From contig DASXTB010000280.1 in assembly GCA_036505615.1 (NCBI GenBank), positions 1 through 6,821 on the forward strand: DNA of 6,821 nucleotides, given 5' to 3'. A program made the position numbers and the translations under genes. The stretch comes from DASXTB01 sp036505615 (GTDB lineage Bacteria > Acidobacteriota > UBA6911 > JACQSX01). Position 1 is the first letter of the stretch; each line of letters opens with the position of its first letter. Below the pieces are notes generated by a model. The model had not been told where the DNA came from. It made no database searches and saw only the letters and a list, made by a program, of their open reading frames with translations. Below, in pieces: positions 1 to 6,542 of the stretch.

Positions 1-553
1 CGGGTTCAGTCGCCGAGCAAAGCCGCTCGATTTCCAAAGGTGTTTCCACAAATGTACCGGCGTGATGATGGAACGTCGCATCCAGACCCAAGGTCTGGCA
101 GGCCCGGGCGATACGCGTAAGAATCTTTGCCGCCCCCTCCCATTGCCGCTCCGTCATCCCGTTACACTCCGCCACCACTCGACCCGCCACCGCCATGCGA
201 TCGGAATTCATCTCATCAGCCAATATAATCGAGCGCGCCCCCGAGCCTGCGATCAGTTCGGCCGTTTTGATCGCCTGTTGATAGCTCGCCTCATGACGAT
301 CGGGCTTAGCCAGCGCGACCGGCACAAAAGCAGAAACTAACTGCAGTCCCCTCGACGACAACTCCGCTGTCAGGCGCAGCGGGTCAGTCGGAAAGTAACC
401 GTATGGGCCCAGCTCTGTGCCTTCGTAGCCTGCCCCAACCATCTCATCGAGCACCTCGCTGAACGCTTTCAGCCTCCCCCAACCGCTGACTTCCATGATG
501 CCCCAACTGATTGGAGCAGTTCCGATTTTGATCTGCGCATTGTTATTTTTCAT
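1..553 (-). CDS. Sugar isomerase/epimerase, IolE (inosose dehydratase)-like; 3' end outside window
   Basis: The first 184 codons are present, read leftwards from an ATG at 553-551, with no stop before the window edge. The protein belongs to the xylose-isomerase-like TIM-barrel family of sugar isomerases, epimerases and inosose dehydratases. Visible hallmarks are GTAPISWGIMEVSGWG at residues 11-26, GYEGTELGPYGYFP at 42-55 with its conserved Glu, and FHHHAGTFVETP at 161-172, whose histidines lie where this family binds metal and substrate. The opening motif and the HHHAGT motif resemble IolE, which dehydrates 2-keto-myo-inositol in inositol catabolism. Many homologues with other or unknown sugar substrates share these motifs, so the substrate is uncertain. 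A weak AAGAAG lies 6 nt before the ATG. The gene is divergent from the phospholipid acyltransferase fusion and shares a 0.4 kb intergenic region with it. The C-terminal third or so cannot be assessed. Family assignment is solid; the IolE function is an inference. Confidence 0.85.
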   Translation of the reverse strand, partial: MKNNNAQIKIGTAPISWGIMEVSGWGRLKAFSEVLDEMVGAGYEGTELGPYGYFPTDPLRLTAELSSRGLQLVSAFVPVALAKPDRHEASYQQAIKTAELIAGSGARSIILADEMNSDRMAVAGRVVAECNGMTERQWEGAAKILTRIARACQTLGLDATFHHHAGTFVETPLEIERLCSATEP

Positions 554-658
554 TCGCAACTTCTTGAAGGTGAAAAAAGATCAATACCGCGAGCGTGAGA
601 AGCTGAGAAAAAATTAACCACCAAGGCCTAGAGTGGCAAAGCCACAACCAAAAGAAAA

Positions 659-718
659 ACCGTCTACGGCCACGTTCACGTGCACGTCAACGACCACGGC
701 TACGTCCACGGTAACGAA
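659..718. repeat. Hexanucleotide array, left arm of an inverted pair
   Basis: Ten consecutive 6-nt units fit the pattern NACGNN or close to it: accgtc, tacggc, cacgtt, cacgtg, cacgtc, aacgac, cacggc, tacgtc, cacggt, aacgaa. The ACG core recurs every six bases, with variable bases between. It faces a second array at 745-792 in opposite orientation. The stretch 673-716 matches the reverse complement of 750-793 at 37 of 44 positions by eye, including a perfect 13-nt end block (673-685 with 781-793). The pair could fold into a long imperfect hairpin. No coding function is apparent. Confidence 0.85.
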
Positions 719-744
719 AAACAATTCCCAAAGAGCAGTGATTG

Positions 745-792
745 GTGAACGTTGTCGTGGACGTTGACGTGGTCGTGAATGTGCACGTGAAC
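745..792. repeat. Hexanucleotide array, right arm (inverted)
   Basis: Eight 6-nt units of the GTGNAC type (gtgaac, gttgtc, gtggac, gttgac, gtggtc, gtgaat, gtgcac, gtgaac) form the reverse-complement counterpart of the array at 659-718. The two arms are separated by 26 bases of unrelated sequence (719-744), which would be the loop of a hairpin. Substitutions relative to the left arm fall mostly at the variable positions between ACG/CGT cores. Confidence 0.85.
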
Positions 793-850
793 GGTGGTTT
801 CCATTCGGGCCAAAACTTGGTCAAAAAAACAAGATTCTGCCAACTTGTTA

Positions 851-868
851 CACCAAGGGCACCAAGAA
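851..868 (+). repeat. Short nonamer repeat (CACCAAGGG / CACCAAGAA)
   Basis: Two adjacent 9-nt units share CACCAAG. A related ACCACCAAGG lies at 618-627, on the other side of the hexamer arrays. Short CACCAAG-type repeats of this kind occur between genes in many environmental bacterial genomes. Nothing here indicates a function. Confidence 0.5.
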
Positions 869-877
869 ACGCCCGCA

Positions 878-903
878 GTGTGACACTTTAGAAACTGTCA
901 CAC
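878..903. promoter_or_regulatory. 8-bp perfect dyad GTGTGACA-N10-TGTCACAC, operator candidate
   Basis: The arms GTGTGACA (878-885) and TGTCACAC (896-903) are perfect reverse complements around a 10-nt AT-rich spacer. The half-sites are 18 bp centre to centre, which is close to two helical turns and typical of a dimeric helix-turn-helix regulator site. It lies about 135 bp upstream of the preferred start of the fusion gene. No particular regulator can be named, and a chance dyad is possible. Confidence 0.4.
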
Positions 904-949
904 ACACCATAGTCTTCCCTCCACCCATCGATCTATCCTGGAATTGCAA

Positions 950-977
950 TTGAAATTTAAAGCGTCACCTTTTGAAT
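950..977 (+). promoter_or_regulatory. Weak candidate promoter for the fusion gene
   Basis: TTGAAA (950-955) is followed after 16 nt by TTGAAT (972-977). These match the sigma-70 -35 box at 5 of 6 and the -10 box at 4 of 6 positions. Transcription would begin near 984, which would exclude the TTG at 972 and leave a leader of about 50 nt before the GTG at 1038. The match is weak and rests on consensus alone. Confidence 0.2.
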
Positions 978-1024
978 CGGTGTACTATGAACGGCAACGC
1001 AATTCCCTATAGCCCGACTGACCT

Positions 1025-1029
1025 GGAGG
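1025..1029 (+). promoter_or_regulatory. Shine-Dalgarno GGAGG that favours the GTG start at 1038
   Basis: GGAGG lies 8 nt before GTG 1038, an ideal spacing. The in-frame alternatives, TTG 972 and ATG 987, have no purine-rich site at the right distance. This is the reason the fusion CDS is started at 1038. Confidence 0.55.
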
Positions 1030-1037
1030 CGAAAACT

Positions 1038-4000
1038 GTGGATCGCCAGGGGGACCAACATCTCCGCGATACGCTAGAGAATCAACCAGCGCCATCCAAG
1101 ACCTGTAACCACTGGAGCGCGAATCGCGGCTTCTGGTATCTGATCGCGACTCAATTTCAGGGAGCATTCAGCGACAACGCTTACAAGTATGTCGTCACGC
1201 TGGTGGCGCTGCTGACGGCGACTTCTGCGATCCAGGGAAACCAACGTGTCGCTCTCATCGGGGCGTTGTTCATTTTTCCCTTTTTGATCTTTTCCATGTA
1301 TGGCGGTTTCCTGGCGGACCGCTACAGCAAACGCCGCGTCACCCTTTGGACCAAGATTGCCGAGGGCGTGATCATGACGCTTGCGACCCTCGCTTTCTGG
1401 CTGGGGAATCTTTATTTATCCATGGCACTGCTTTTCCTTACGGGCGCGCAGGCAGCCGTCTTCAGCCCCAGCAAATATGGGATCCTGCCGGAGCTCCTCC
1501 CGGAGAAAAAATTGTCGTGGGGCAACGGCGTCCTCGAATTGACTACTTTTGTTGCCATCATTGTGGGAACAGTCGTGGGCGCGATTCTGTTAGAAAACCT
1601 CCGGGCACGGCTCTACCTTGTCGGCCTGGTCCTGGTCGGTTTGTCGCTGGCAGGGCTCGCCACGGCGTTTCGAATCAGCCCGGTGCCTGCGGCAAATAGC
1701 GGCGCAATCTTTCGCTGGAACTTCCTGGGAGATGTTTTTCACTCCCTTTCTCTGGGACGGCAGGATCGAGTGCTCTGGCTCGCTATCTTGGCCAACACTT
1801 ACTTCTGGTTCCTGGGATTCCTTTTCCAGTTGAATATCATTATTTTTGGAAAGACGCAGCTTCATCTCGCCGAAACCCAGATCGGCTATCTCCAGGCGAT
1901 TCTGGCCATTGGTATTGGGTTGGGAAGCTACGCGGCCGGTCTCTTATCACACAACAAAATCGAGTATGGTTTGGTTCCCCTTGGTTCCATCGGTATTTCA
2001 TTGTTCACCTTTGCTTTGGCGGTGCATCGGTGGAGTTTCCTGGAGTCCGGATTGCTACTGGCTGCCGTCGGCTTTTCAGCAGGTTTCTTCGCGGTTCCGG
2101 TCAATGCTCTGATCCAGCATCGCCCTCGGCGGGAAGCTAAAGGAGTGATGATTGCCGCCGCGAATCTTTTGACCAACGTCGGAATGCTGATTTCGGCAGC
2201 AGTGTATTGGCTGGTCACGGTCCGCCTTCAATGGGGCCCTCCCCAAATTTTCCTGCTGAGCGCCTGCGCCACAATCGCAGTCAGCGCTTACCTTTTTGTT
2301 CTTCTGCCCGACGCCATCCTTCGTCTCGTACTGTGGATGCTGGTCCACACGATTTATCGGATTCGTGTAGTCGGCCGGGACAACATCCCCGAGAAAGGAG
2401 GCGCGCTGTTTGTTTGCAATCATCTGTCGCTGGTGGATGCGCTGCTGCTGCAGGCTTCGACGGATCGCCGAATCCGGTTCGTCATGTTCAAGGATTTCTA
2501 CGACCGCAAGATGATTAAGCCTTTTGCCCGGATAATGAAAGCTATCCCCATTTCTTCCAAAGAGGGGCCACGGTTAGTTATCCAGGCATTGCGGCAGGCT
2601 TCGCGATCCATCGAAGAAGGGCGCGTGGTCTGTATCTTTGCCGAAGGACAAATCACCCGCACCGGCCAGCTGCTGCCGTTCCGCCGGGGATTTGAGCGAA
2701 TCATGAAAGGAGTCAACGCCCCGATCATACCGGTCAATTTGGATCGGGTGTGGGGAAGCATTTTCAGCTACGACAAAGGAAAGTTCCTATGGAAATGGCC
2801 GCACCGCATTCCTTATCCGGTGACGGTCACGTTCGGCGCGCCGATGCCGGCCGATTCCCGGGCCGAAGACGTTCGCCGGCAGGTACAAAGGCTGGCCACC
2901 GACGCCTTCCGCCTTCGCAAGGAAGATCAGAGGCCGTTGCACGTCGCCTTTGTGAGGAAAGCGCGGAGGCATCCGTTTCGGATGGCTGCAGCGGACGGCT
3001 TGAATCCTAAGATCACTTATCTCGGGCTGCTAGCGCGGTCTGTTTTTCTTGCGCGCCTGTTGCGCCGGCGCTGGTCGGGACAGAAAATGATCGGCCTGTT
3101 GCTCCCGCCATCGGTTGCAGGCGTTGCAGCCAACATCGCGGCATTGCTTTGCGGCAAGGTGCCGGTCAATCTCAATTACACTCTCTCGCCGCCCATCTTG
3201 GAATCATGCATCCGGCAATGTGATATCAAGACAGTTCTCACTTCCCGTCAATTCCTCGAAAAGGCGCGCCTTACGCCGCCAGAGTCTTCGATATTCCTGG
3301 AAGACCTGGCAGGCGAGAAAACAACATTCGGCCTTGTCGCCGCCTTCTTGCTGGCTCTGGTTGGGCCAGCAGGACTGCTGGCGCGGCGCCTCGGGGCTAC
3401 CGACGTCAGGGACCTAGACTCGTTAGCGACAGTTATCTTTTCCAGCGGCAGCACGGGAGATCCCAAAGGGGTGATGCTCTCCCACTACAACGTCTATTCG
3501 AACCTGGAAGGACTGGCGCAAGTGTTTGCTGCGACCAAACACGATCGCGTAATGGGGATTCTCCCCTTTTTTCATTCATTCGGATTTACGGCCACAATAT
3601 GGTTTCCACTTCTCAACGGAATGGCGGCTATTTACCATCCCAATCCCTTCGACTCTCGCGTTATCGGCGCGTTGGTGGCGCGCAATCGGGCTACGATGCT
3701 TCTTGCCACCCCGACCATTCTGCAAAGCATCATCCGACGCTGTGAGCCCGAGGAGCTGGGCAGCCTTCAATATGTAGTCGTCGGCGCGGAAAAGTTGAGC
3801 GTTCGGGTTGCGGACGCCTTCGAAGAGAAATTCGGCATTCGCCCCATGGAAGCGTACGGCTGTACGGAGTGTGCTCCGACCGTTTCGGTCAACGTCCGCG
3901 ATTTTCGGGCCGCAGGCTTTTATCAGGTGGGGCACAAGCGCGGAAGCATCGGACATCCGTTGCCGGGTATCAGCGTCCGTGTCGTGGATCCGGAGACAAT

Positions 4001-4511
4001 GGAACCACTTCCTAATGGGAAGGCCGGGTTGCTCCTGGTCAAAGGGCCCAACGTCATGCTGGGCTATCTGAATCGCCCCGAGAAAACCGCCGAGGTAATT
4101 CGTGATGGCTGGTATGTGACCGGCGATATCGGAACAGTTGACGAGGACGGGTTCATCCAGATCACAGACCGGCTCTCGCGTTTCAGCAAGATCGGAGGAG
4201 AGATGGTGCCGCATGTTCGCGTCGAGGAAGCTCTTCAGGGCCTGGTGGGCACGACGGAACAAGCCGTGGCTGTCGCTGGGGTCCCGGATCAAGCCAAAGG
4301 CGAGAAGCTGGTCGTTCTGCACACGCTTCCCGAGGAGTCGCTTGAACGACTGCTTGGCAATCTGGACAAATCAGAACTTCCCAATCTGTGGGTCCCCCGT
4401 CCGAACGCTTTCTTTCGAGTGGAGAAGATTCCACTTTTGGGAACTGGAAAGCTGGACTTGTCGGCCATTCGGCGTCAGGCGATGGAATTGGCCTCCGCTG
4501 GAGGAAGCTGA
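1038..4511 (+). CDS. aas: LplT-Aas fusion: MFS lysophospholipid transporter, PlsC acyltransferase and acyl-ACP synthetase
   Basis: One 1157-residue protein carries three functions that E. coli splits between LplT and Aas: inward transport of lysophospholipid, transfer of an acyl chain to its free hydroxyl, and ATP-dependent charging of fatty acid onto ACP. Residues about 29-428 are a 12-helix MFS domain with LplT-like motifs (FSPSKYGILPEL at 142-153, VPVNALIQ at 353-360). Residues about 438-628 are a PlsC-type acyltransferase with HX4D as His462 to Asp467 and FAEGQ at 534-538. Residues about 633-1153 are an AMP-binding domain with FSSGSTGDPKGV (801-812), YGCTECAP (940-947), TGD (1028-1030), KIGGEMV (1051-1057) and the C-terminal catalytic-type Lys1138 in LLGTGK. 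All key motifs look intact, so the whole chain should be active at the inner membrane. Starts at ATG 987 or TTG 972 would add 17 or 22 residues. Such fusions are known in several phyla. The stop codon abuts a heptamer array. Confidence 0.93.
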   Translation: MDRQGDQHLRDTLENQPAPSKTCNHWSANRGFWYLIATQFQGAFSDNAYKYVVTLVALLTATSAIQGNQRVALIGALFIFPFLIFSMYGGFLADRYSKRRVTLWTKIAEGVIMTLATLAFWLGNLYLSMALLFLTGAQAAVFSPSKYGILPELLPEKKLSWGNGVLELTTFVAIIVGTVVGAILLENLRARLYLVGLVLVGLSLAGLATAFRISPVPAANSGAIFRWNFLGDVFHSLSLGRQDRVLWLAILANTYFWFLGFLFQLNIIIFGKTQLHLAETQIGYLQAILAIGIGLGSYAAGLLSHNKIEYGLVPLGSIGISLFTFALAVHRWSFLESGLLLAAVGFSAGFFAVPVNALIQHRPRREAKGVMIAAANLLTNVGMLISAAVYWLVTVRLQWGPPQIFLLSACATIAVSAYLFVLLPDAILRLVLWMLVHTIYRIRVVGRDNIPEKGGALFVCNHLSLVDALLLQASTDRRIRFVMFKDFYDRKMIKPFARIMKAIPISSKEGPRLVIQALRQASRSIEEGRVVCIFAEGQITRTGQLLPFRRGFERIMKGVNAPIIPVNLDRVWGSIFSYDKGKFLWKWPHRIPYPVTVTFGAPMPADSRAEDVRRQVQRLATDAFRLRKEDQRPLHVAFVRKARRHPFRMAAADGLNPKITYLGLLARSVFLARLLRRRWSGQKMIGLLLPPSVAGVAANIAALLCGKVPVNLNYTLSPPILESCIRQCDIKTVLTSRQFLEKARLTPPESSIFLEDLAGEKTTFGLVAAFLLALVGPAGLLARRLGATDVRDLDSLATVIFSSGSTGDPKGVMLSHYNVYSNLEGLAQVFAATKHDRVMGILPFFHSFGFTATIWFPLLNGMAAIYHPNPFDSRVIGALVARNRATMLLATPTILQSIIRRCEPEELGSLQYVVVGAEKLSVRVADAFEEKFGIRPMEAYGCTECAPTVSVNVRDFRAAGFYQVGHKRGSIGHPLPGISVRVVDPETMEPLPNGKAGLLLVKGPNVMLGYLNRPEKTAEVIRDGWYVTGDIGTVDEDGFIQITDRLSRFSKIGGEMVPHVRVEEALQGLVGTTEQAVAVAGVPDQAKGEKLVVLHTLPEESLERLLGNLDKSELPNLWVPRPNAFFRVEKIPLLGTGKLDLSAIRRQAMELASAGGS

Positions 4512-4630
4512 GGGCGGAAGGCAGAAGGCGGAAAGCGGAAGGCGGAAGGCAGGAGGCAGGAGGCAGAAGGCGGAAGGCGGAAGGCAGGAGGCAGAAGGCA
4601 GGAGGCAGAAGGCGGACGGCAGGAGGCAGG
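4512..4630 (+). repeat. Heptanucleotide array (AGGCRGR), 17 units, left arm
   Basis: Seventeen contiguous 7-nt units start at the base after the fusion gene's TGA. Variants are AGGCAGA, AGGCGGA, AGGCAGG and AAGCGGA, with GGGCGGA first and CGGCAGG sixteenth. The plus strand contains no T across 119 bases, and a C recurs every seven bases. Because the unit lacks T it cannot encode a stop in this direction, so it produces spurious open frames with seven-residue periodicity. Heptanucleotide short tandem repeats are described in filamentous cyanobacteria, but this window does not look cyanobacterial. Confidence 0.95.
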
Positions 4631-4660
4631 CTTCCTAAGGGCGTCATTTATCATCGTGGC

Positions 4661-4769
4661 TTCTGCCTTCTGCCTTCCGCCTTCTGCCTCCTGCCTTCTG
4701 CCTCCTGCCGTCTGCCTTCCGCTTTCCGCCTTCTGCTTTCCGCTTTCCGCCTTCCGCTTTCTGCCTTCT
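4661..4769 (-). repeat. Heptanucleotide array, 15.6 units, inverted right arm
   Basis: Fifteen 7-nt units plus four bases of the TTCTGCC, TTCCGCC, TCCTGCC and TTCCGCT type are the reverse complement of the left array. The plus strand contains no A across 109 bases. The stretch 4676-4709 is a perfect 34-base reverse complement of 4583-4616, and outer units still pair with scattered mismatches. The loop between the arms is 4631-4660. The array ends 7 bp before the stop codon of the dehydratase. Confidence 0.95.
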
Positions 4770-4776
4770 AAGAACC

Positions 4777-6504
4777 TCAGTGCGAGTCTCGAGTGACCAC
4801 CGTGCCGCTTGAGCCGACCAGGAAATCCAGGTCGGCGCCGCGGTCGGCTTGCAAAACGTGATCGATGTATAGCTTGTAATAGCCGCGATTGTAAGGCCAC
4901 TGGGGCGGATTCCACGCAGCGCGCCGGCGCGCAAGTTCTCCACCCGAAACATCAAGGTGTAGACTGCGCGAGGCCACATCCAACTCAATCATGTCTCCAT
5001 TTTGAACCAGCGCCAGTGGGCCGCCCGCAGCCGCCTCGGGCGAGACATGCAGCACCACAGTGCCGTAAGCGGTTCCACTCATGCGCGCGTCGGAGATGCG
5101 CACCATGTCTGTAATTCCCTTTTTCAAAAGCCTCGAGGGCAGCGGCATGTTGCCAACCTCAGGCATTCCCGGGTATCCGCGGGGGCCACAGTTCTTCAGC
5201 ACCATAACGCAGCTCTCGTCAATATCGAGGTTTGGAGCATCGATGCGGGCGTGTAATTCCTCGATGCTCTCAAATACCACCGCCCGGCCACGATGGTTCA
5301 TCAGCTCCGGCGTTGCTGCCGACGGCTTAATCACCGCTCCATCGGGACATAAGTTTCCACGCAGAACGGCAATGCCACCGTTAGATTTCAGAGGAGCATC
5401 CAGCGGCCGGATTACATCGCGGTTGTAGCAAGGAGCGTCAGCCACATTTTCTCCCATGGTTTTTCCGTTGACCGTCAACGCGTCACGATGGATCCTATCT
5501 CCCAGTTCTCGAATCACCGCCGGTAATCCGCCCGCATAATAAAAATCTTCCATAAGATACTTTCCTGACGGCATCAAATTCAGCATGCATGGAATGTCGC
5601 GCCCGAGCAGGTCCCAGTCCTCAAGCTTGAAATTGACACCGATCCGGCCGGCGATGGCCAGCAAATGGATTACCGCGTTGGTTGATCCCCCGACAGCCCC
5701 GTTGACCCGGACTGCGTTTTCCAATGCCTTGCGGGTGACTATTTTTGACATCCTTAAATCTTCGCGGACCATTTCCACAATACGGCGCCCCGCCATGTGA
5801 GCCAACACATAGCGGTGCGAATCAACTGCCGGAATAGCGGCGTTGGCCGGAAGGCCGATTCCCAAAGCCTCGACCATGCACGCCATCGTCGAGGCAGTGC
5901 CCATGGTCATACAATGCCCCGCGGACCGATTCATGCACTCCTCCGCCTCGAGGAAGTCACACAGCGGCATCGCTCCGCAGCGCACATCTTCACTGAATTT
6001 CCAGATATCGGTTCCCGAGCCGATGTCCTGCCCCCGGAATTTGCCATTGAGCATCGGACCCCCCGACACGGTGATCGTCGGCAAATCGCAACTGGCCGCA
6101 CCCATCAGAAGTGCAGGAGTCGTTTTGTCGCAGCCGGTGAGCAAAACTACGCCGTCAATCGGGTTGGCTCGGATCGACTCTTCCACATCCATGCTCACCA
6201 GATTGCGAAACAGCATGGCAGTGGGGCGGATCAGGGTCTCGCCCAGCGACATCACCGGAAACTCCAGCGGGAACCCTCCCGCTTCATAGACCCCGCGTTT
6301 GACATGGTCGGCGATTTTTCGGAAGTGGCCGTTGCACGGCGTCAGCTCAGACCAGGTGTTGCAAATACCGATCACCGGCCGGCCGTCGAAGAGATGCTCC
6401 GGCAATCCTTCCTTCCTCATCCAGCTTCGGTGGATAAATCCATCTCGGTCTGCCGAGCCAAACCATGCGGAGCTGCGAAGACTGCGCTTTTCGCTGTGGG
6501 ACAT
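4777..6504 (-). CDS. IlvD/Edd-family dehydratase, probable L-arabinonate (sugar-acid) dehydratase
   Basis: This complete 575-residue protein removes water from a 2,3-dihydroxy acid using a [2Fe-2S] cluster and Mg2+. Probable cluster ligands are Cys57 (TPCN), Cys125 (GCDKTTP) and Cys198 (GHCMTMGTAS). Lys127 follows in the GCDK motif, and Ser476 in SDARMSGTAYG matches the serine proposed as catalytic base. The opening RSSAWFG and HRSWMRKEGLP, the block GPMLNGKFRGQDIGSG and the ending RDSH resemble characterised L-arabinonate dehydratases of the Rhizobium type more than the dihydroxy-acid dehydratase of branched-chain amino acid synthesis. The product would be a 2-keto-3-deoxy sugar acid in the cytoplasm. 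The start ATG (6504-6502) has AGGAG 10 nt upstream. No ilv genes are adjacent, which agrees with a catabolic role. Other pentonates or hexonates are possible substrates, and automated annotation may simply call it IlvD. Confidence 0.9.
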   Translation of the reverse strand: MSHSEKRSLRSSAWFGSADRDGFIHRSWMRKEGLPEHLFDGRPVIGICNTWSELTPCNGHFRKIADHVKRGVYEAGGFPLEFPVMSLGETLIRPTAMLFRNLVSMDVEESIRANPIDGVVLLTGCDKTTPALLMGAASCDLPTITVSGGPMLNGKFRGQDIGSGTDIWKFSEDVRCGAMPLCDFLEAEECMNRSAGHCMTMGTASTMACMVEALGIGLPANAAIPAVDSHRYVLAHMAGRRIVEMVREDLRMSKIVTRKALENAVRVNGAVGGSTNAVIHLLAIAGRIGVNFKLEDWDLLGRDIPCMLNLMPSGKYLMEDFYYAGGLPAVIRELGDRIHRDALTVNGKTMGENVADAPCYNRDVIRPLDAPLKSNGGIAVLRGNLCPDGAVIKPSAATPELMNHRGRAVVFESIEELHARIDAPNLDIDESCVMVLKNCGPRGYPGMPEVGNMPLPSRLLKKGITDMVRISDARMSGTAYGTVVLHVSPEAAAGGPLALVQNGDMIELDVASRSLHLDVSGGELARRRAAWNPPQWPYNRGYYKLYIDHVLQADRGADLDFLVGSSGTVVTRDSH

Positions 6505-6510
6505 AAAGCC

Positions 6511-6542
6511 GATTCTCCTGAAGTTTGATCTTCAGAAGAATC
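6511..6542 (-). promoter_or_regulatory. 13-bp dyad overlapping the dehydratase Shine-Dalgarno: operator or SD-masking hairpin
   Basis: On the minus strand GATTCTTCTGAAG (6542-6530) and CTTCAGGAGAATC (6523-6511) flank the 6-nt loop ATCAAA. In RNA all 13 positions pair, with a single U-G wobble. The AGGAG ribosome-binding site (6519-6515) lies inside the 3' arm, so the folded leader would hide it. As DNA the same dyad overlaps the candidate -10 box and would suit a repressor. Which of these applies depends on the transcription start. Confidence 0.6.
6515..6519 (-). promoter_or_regulatory. Shine-Dalgarno AGGAG of the dehydratase gene
   Basis: AGGAG on the minus strand lies 10 nt before ATG 6504 and supports that start. 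It is unusual because it is fully contained in the 3' arm of a 13-bp dyad. Confidence 0.7.

Larger units (their letters stand above)
554..971. other. Divergent intergenic region rich in repeats
   Basis: About 480 bases lie between the two divergent starts (553 and the preferred start at 1038), and 554-971 holds no credible gene. From left to right it contains an A-rich stretch near 607-622 followed by ACCACCAAGG, a small hairpin at 633-645 (GTGGC AAA GCCAC), the inverted hexamer arrays, the nonamer repeat, an 8-bp dyad and the palindrome AATTGCAATT at 942-951. Promoters for both flanking genes should lie here, but no strong consensus pair is visible for the minus-strand gene. Confidence 0.6.
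4512..4769. terminator. Possible bidirectional terminator or barrier formed by the inverted heptamer arrays
   Basis: The two arms flank a 30-nt loop and lie exactly between two convergent genes, with 0 and 7 bp to the respective stop codons. Either transcript would first enter the purine-rich strand and then its complement, forming a very long GC-rich hairpin. There is no U-run as in a classical intrinsic terminator and no other terminator in the space. The function is inferred from position and folding capacity only. Confidence 0.3.

Noticed and set aside
62..340. 92-codon open frame on the plus strand
   Set aside because: It is antisense to the IolE-like gene, which has clear family motifs on the minus strand.
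678..687. ACGTGCACGT palindrome as a separate operator
   Set aside because: It is a by-product of neighbouring hexamer units (cacgtg, cacgtc) and is not distinguishable from the array.
659..792. CRISPR array
   Set aside because: The units are only 6 nt, have no spacers and reverse orientation halfway, and no cas genes are present. The heptamer arrays fail for the same reasons.
3576..4322. 248-codon open frame on the minus strand
   Set aside because: It lies wholly antisense to the AMP-binding domain, whose motifs are well preserved in the plus-strand frame. The antisense product has no recognisable domain.
4138..4988. Several open frames crossing the heptamer arrays with GGRRQKAEG-like or LPPSAFRLL-like repeats
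   Set aside because: The arrays lack T on one strand, or A on the other, so stops are rare in them. The repetitive peptides follow from the 7-nt unit and are not genes.
5797..6528. 243-codon open frame on the plus strand
   Set aside because: It is antisense to the strongly conserved dehydratase and has no family features.
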